Assembly (NCBI GenBank): GCA_016704465.1
Contig: JADJAD010000018.1
Coordinates: 23,126-87,125 of the forward strand
Reading direction: 5' to 3'
Length of the DNA stretch: 64,000 bases
Source of the DNA: Gemmatimonadota bacterium
GTDB lineage: Bacteria; Gemmatimonadota; Gemmatimonadetes; Gemmatimonadales; Gemmatimonadaceae
Position numbers and translations under genes: made by a program
Shown here: piece after piece, positions 62,611 through 64,000 of the stretch
Position numbering within the stretch: position 1 is the first letter of the stretch
How the letters are laid out: each line of letters opens with the position of its first letter
Notes under the pieces: generated by a model
Seen by the model: the letters and a program-made list of their open reading frames with translations, nothing else
What the model was told of the DNA's origin: nothing
Database searches by the model: none

Positions 62611-62916
62611 CTACCACGACGCCTTCCGAACGCCAGGAATCAACCCGTTCAGCGCCATGTCGCGGAGTGCGATGCGCGAGAGCCCGAAGTATCCCTCGAA
62701 GCCCCGTGCGCGCCCCGTCATGGAGCAGCGGTTCCGGATGCGGACCCGCGACGTGTTCCGCGGCAGCTTGCGCAGCTTGCTGTACGCCGCCACCCGCTCC
62801 TCGTTGGTGCTCTTCGGGCTCTTGACGATCGCCAGCAGGGCGCGACGCTTCTCGGCGTAGCGCGCCACCAGCACCTTGCGCTCCTCGTTCTTGACGATCT
62901 TCGACGTCTTGGCCAT
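62611..62916 (-). CDS. rpsN: Ribosomal protein uS14 (zinc-independent type)
   Basis: The 101-residue protein is the long C-minus type: the zinc CxxC...CxxC pair is missing, and only one Cys (CSMTGR) is present. It ends GLIPGVRKASW. Length is normal for this type. Confidence 0.97.
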   Translation of the reverse strand: MAKTSKIVKNEERKVLVARYAEKRRALLAIVKSPKSTNEERVAAYSKLRKLPRNTSRVRIRNRCSMTGRARGFEGYFGLSRIALRDMALNGLIPGVRKASW

Positions 62917-62927
62917 GGCTGCCTAAC

Positions 62928-63701
62928 TCAGTTTGTGAACGCGACGACGATCGGCTTCTCGTCGCCGCGGAACGGCATGCCCAGCTCGCGCAACAGCGCG
63001 AACGACTGGTCATCCTTGTCCGTGGTCGTGACGAACGTGATGTCCATCCCGTGAATCTGGTCTACCATGTCGTAGTTGACCTCGGGGAAGATCATCTGCT
63101 CCTTGACGCCCAGCGAGTAGTTGCCACGTCCGTCGAAGGACCGCGTCCCCAGCCCGCGGAAGTCACGCACCCGCGGCAGCGACGAGTTGATGAATCGATC
63201 GAGGAACTCCCACATCCGCGCGCCTCGCAGCGTCACGGCGGCCCCGATCTCCTGCCCCTCGCGCAGGCCGAAGTTGGCGATCGAGTTCTTCGCCTTCTTC
63301 CGCACCGGGCGCTGTCCGGTGATCAGCGCCAGCTCCTCGACGACCGAGTCGAGCAGCTTGGGCTGCTTGATGGCCTCCCCGAGCCCGACGTTGATCACGA
63401 CCTTCGTCATCGCCGGCACCTCATGCACGTTGCTCAGCCCGAACTGCTGCATGAGCCGCGGTACGATGGTCGCCTTGTAATAGGCCAGCAGGCGCGGCGC
63501 CGGCACCGGAAGTGCCGCACCAGCGTGCGGCCCCTTGGGCAGCATCGACTTGCGGTCGCCACCCTTGCCGCCCGACGACGACTTCGTCGAGGACTTCGTC
63601 GAGGACTTGGTCGTCGACTTGGTCGTGGACGTCTTCGCCGTCGACTTGCCCGCTCCACCCTTGCCGGCAGACGCGCCGCCCTTCTTTTCCTTGGTTGCCA
63701 T
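62928..63701 (-). CDS. rplE: Ribosomal protein uL5 with Lys/Ser/Thr-rich N-terminal extension
   Basis: The 257-residue protein has the uL5 core from about residue 71 (LLAYYKATIVPRLMQQFGLS, KVVINVGLGEAIKQPKLLDS, ITGQRPVRKKAKNSIANF, LPRVRDFRGLGTRSFDGRGN). The first 70 residues are Lys, Ser, Thr and Gly repeats (SSTKSSTK, TTKSTTKS), absent from ordinary uL5 (about 180 residues). The start ATG is the first in frame and is placed 11 bases upstream of rpsN's start region. Its role is unknown. Confidence 0.95.
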   Translation of the reverse strand: MATKEKKGGASAGKGGAGKSTAKTSTTKSTTKSSTKSSTKSSSGGKGGDRKSMLPKGPHAGAALPVPAPRLLAYYKATIVPRLMQQFGLSNVHEVPAMTKVVINVGLGEAIKQPKLLDSVVEELALITGQRPVRKKAKNSIANFGLREGQEIGAAVTLRGARMWEFLDRFINSSLPRVRDFRGLGTRSFDGRGNYSLGVKEQMIFPEVNYDMVDQIHGMDITFVTTTDKDDQSFALLRELGMPFRGDEKPIVVAFTN

Positions 63702-63718
63702 TGTCTATGGTCCTCGCC

Positions 63719-64000
63719 TCAACGGTTCCGCGGGATGGCATCCCCGCTCTTCGCGCTGATGCGCTCCTTCGTGCCGTCCGCATCGATCCGTCGCCGGACG
63801 CGCGTCGGCGCCCCGCTCTTCGGGTCGAGCAGCATCAGATTCGAATGATGTACCGGAGCGGGCATCTCGATGATCGCGCTCTGCTCCTCGGCAGACCGCG
63901 CCTTGCGATGCCGCTTCACGATGTTGATTCCTTCCACGGTCACGCGCCCGGTCTTGGTGAAGACGCGAAGCACCTTCCCTTCCTTGCCCTTGTCCTCACC
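63719..64000 (-). CDS. rplX: Ribosomal protein uL24 (5' end outside window)
   Basis: The visible C-terminal 94 codons read as uL24: GEDKGKEGKVLRVF at the window edge, VEGINIVKRHRK and the ending GAPTRVRRRIDADGTKERISAKSG. The frame stays open to base 64000, so the true start lies beyond the window. It precedes rplE as expected. Confidence 0.93.
   Translation of the reverse strand, partial: GEDKGKEGKVLRVFTKTGRVTVEGINIVKRHRKARSAEEQSAIIEMPAPVHHSNLMLLDPKSGAPTRVRRRIDADGTKERISAKSGDAIPRNR

Noticed and set aside
1..64000. tRNA, rRNA, riboswitch or transposase features
   Set aside because: Nothing recognisable was found by reading; a structure or profile search (tRNAscan-SE, Rfam, ISfinder) would be decisive.

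Overview
This is a high-GC (roughly two-thirds G+C by eye), gene-dense bacterial chromosome segment. Gene content and codon use fit a Gemmatimonadota-type environmental bacterium: a MoxR/DUF58/BatA-type operon, abundant exported hypothetical proteins, C-minus uS14, YpdA, and histidine kinases beside metal regulators. I infer the phylum from general resemblance and could not test it. No rRNA, tRNA, CRISPR array, insertion sequence, prophage or attachment site was seen.

Layout. 1-5.8 kb (+): end of an ABC exporter, a CNNM/CorC protein, an AI-2E-family permease, an intramembrane protease with CBS domains and an HPF-like ribosome-associated protein. 5.8-12.9 kb (-): cardiolipin synthase, CcdA, a Fur-family regulator, a very acidic unknown protein, a frameshifted unknown gene, and priA with an odd insertion. 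13-25.8 kb (-): a tightly packed run, many genes joined by ATGA overlaps. It carries a sensor kinase, two small unknowns, MoxR, DUF58, a BatA-like protein, a DUF4175-like protein (frameshifted), DUF4159, a membrane protein, a histone-deacetylase-fold enzyme, a GvpF/L-like protein and a zinc-ribbon Ser/Thr kinase. 25.9-37.2 kb: SDR, M20 peptidase, a divergent NarL-type two-component pair, an SGNH lipoprotein, an outer-membrane barrel, glyS, a Tat-exported metallo-beta-lactamase (frameshifted), ypdA and purA. 37.3-44.4 kb (-): a complete TetR-controlled efflux operon (TetR, TolC, HlyD, two ABC ATPases, two permeases), resembling E. coli cecR-ybhGFSR, with a 20-bp palindrome over the regulator's start codon. 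44.6-50 kb (mostly +): tex, an acetyltransferase and small exported proteins. 50-54.8 kb: a DapA-family aldolase, pilT, the remains of a D-2-hydroxyacid dehydrogenase, trpS and an inositol-monophosphatase-family enzyme. 55-56.6 kb: a two-domain formiminotransferase-cyclodeaminase. 56.7-64 kb (-): the 3' half of the S10/spc ribosomal protein cluster, rplX-rplE-rpsN-rpsH-rplF-rplR-rpsE-rpmD-rplO-secY, then adk-map.

Three features run across gene boundaries. (1) A C-rich heptamer repeat (GTCCCCC)n lies directly before the start codon of several unrelated genes and forms a 27-bp inverted repeat between rpsN and rpsH. (2) The octamer CGTTAGGC occurs about 14 times, nearly always placing a rare TTA leucine codon before a glycine codon. 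(3) Short tandem repeats of 9-15 bp sit at gene starts, inside coding regions and in a decayed gene. Three reading-frame breaks look like one missing base in a G or C run, which points to consensus error but needs checking; a fourth comes from a truncated 12-bp repeat unit.

Several proteins have unusual extensions: uS5 has about 95 glycine/arginine-rich residues, uL5 about 70 Lys/Ser/Thr-rich residues, and the M20 peptidase an ADNPV repeat.
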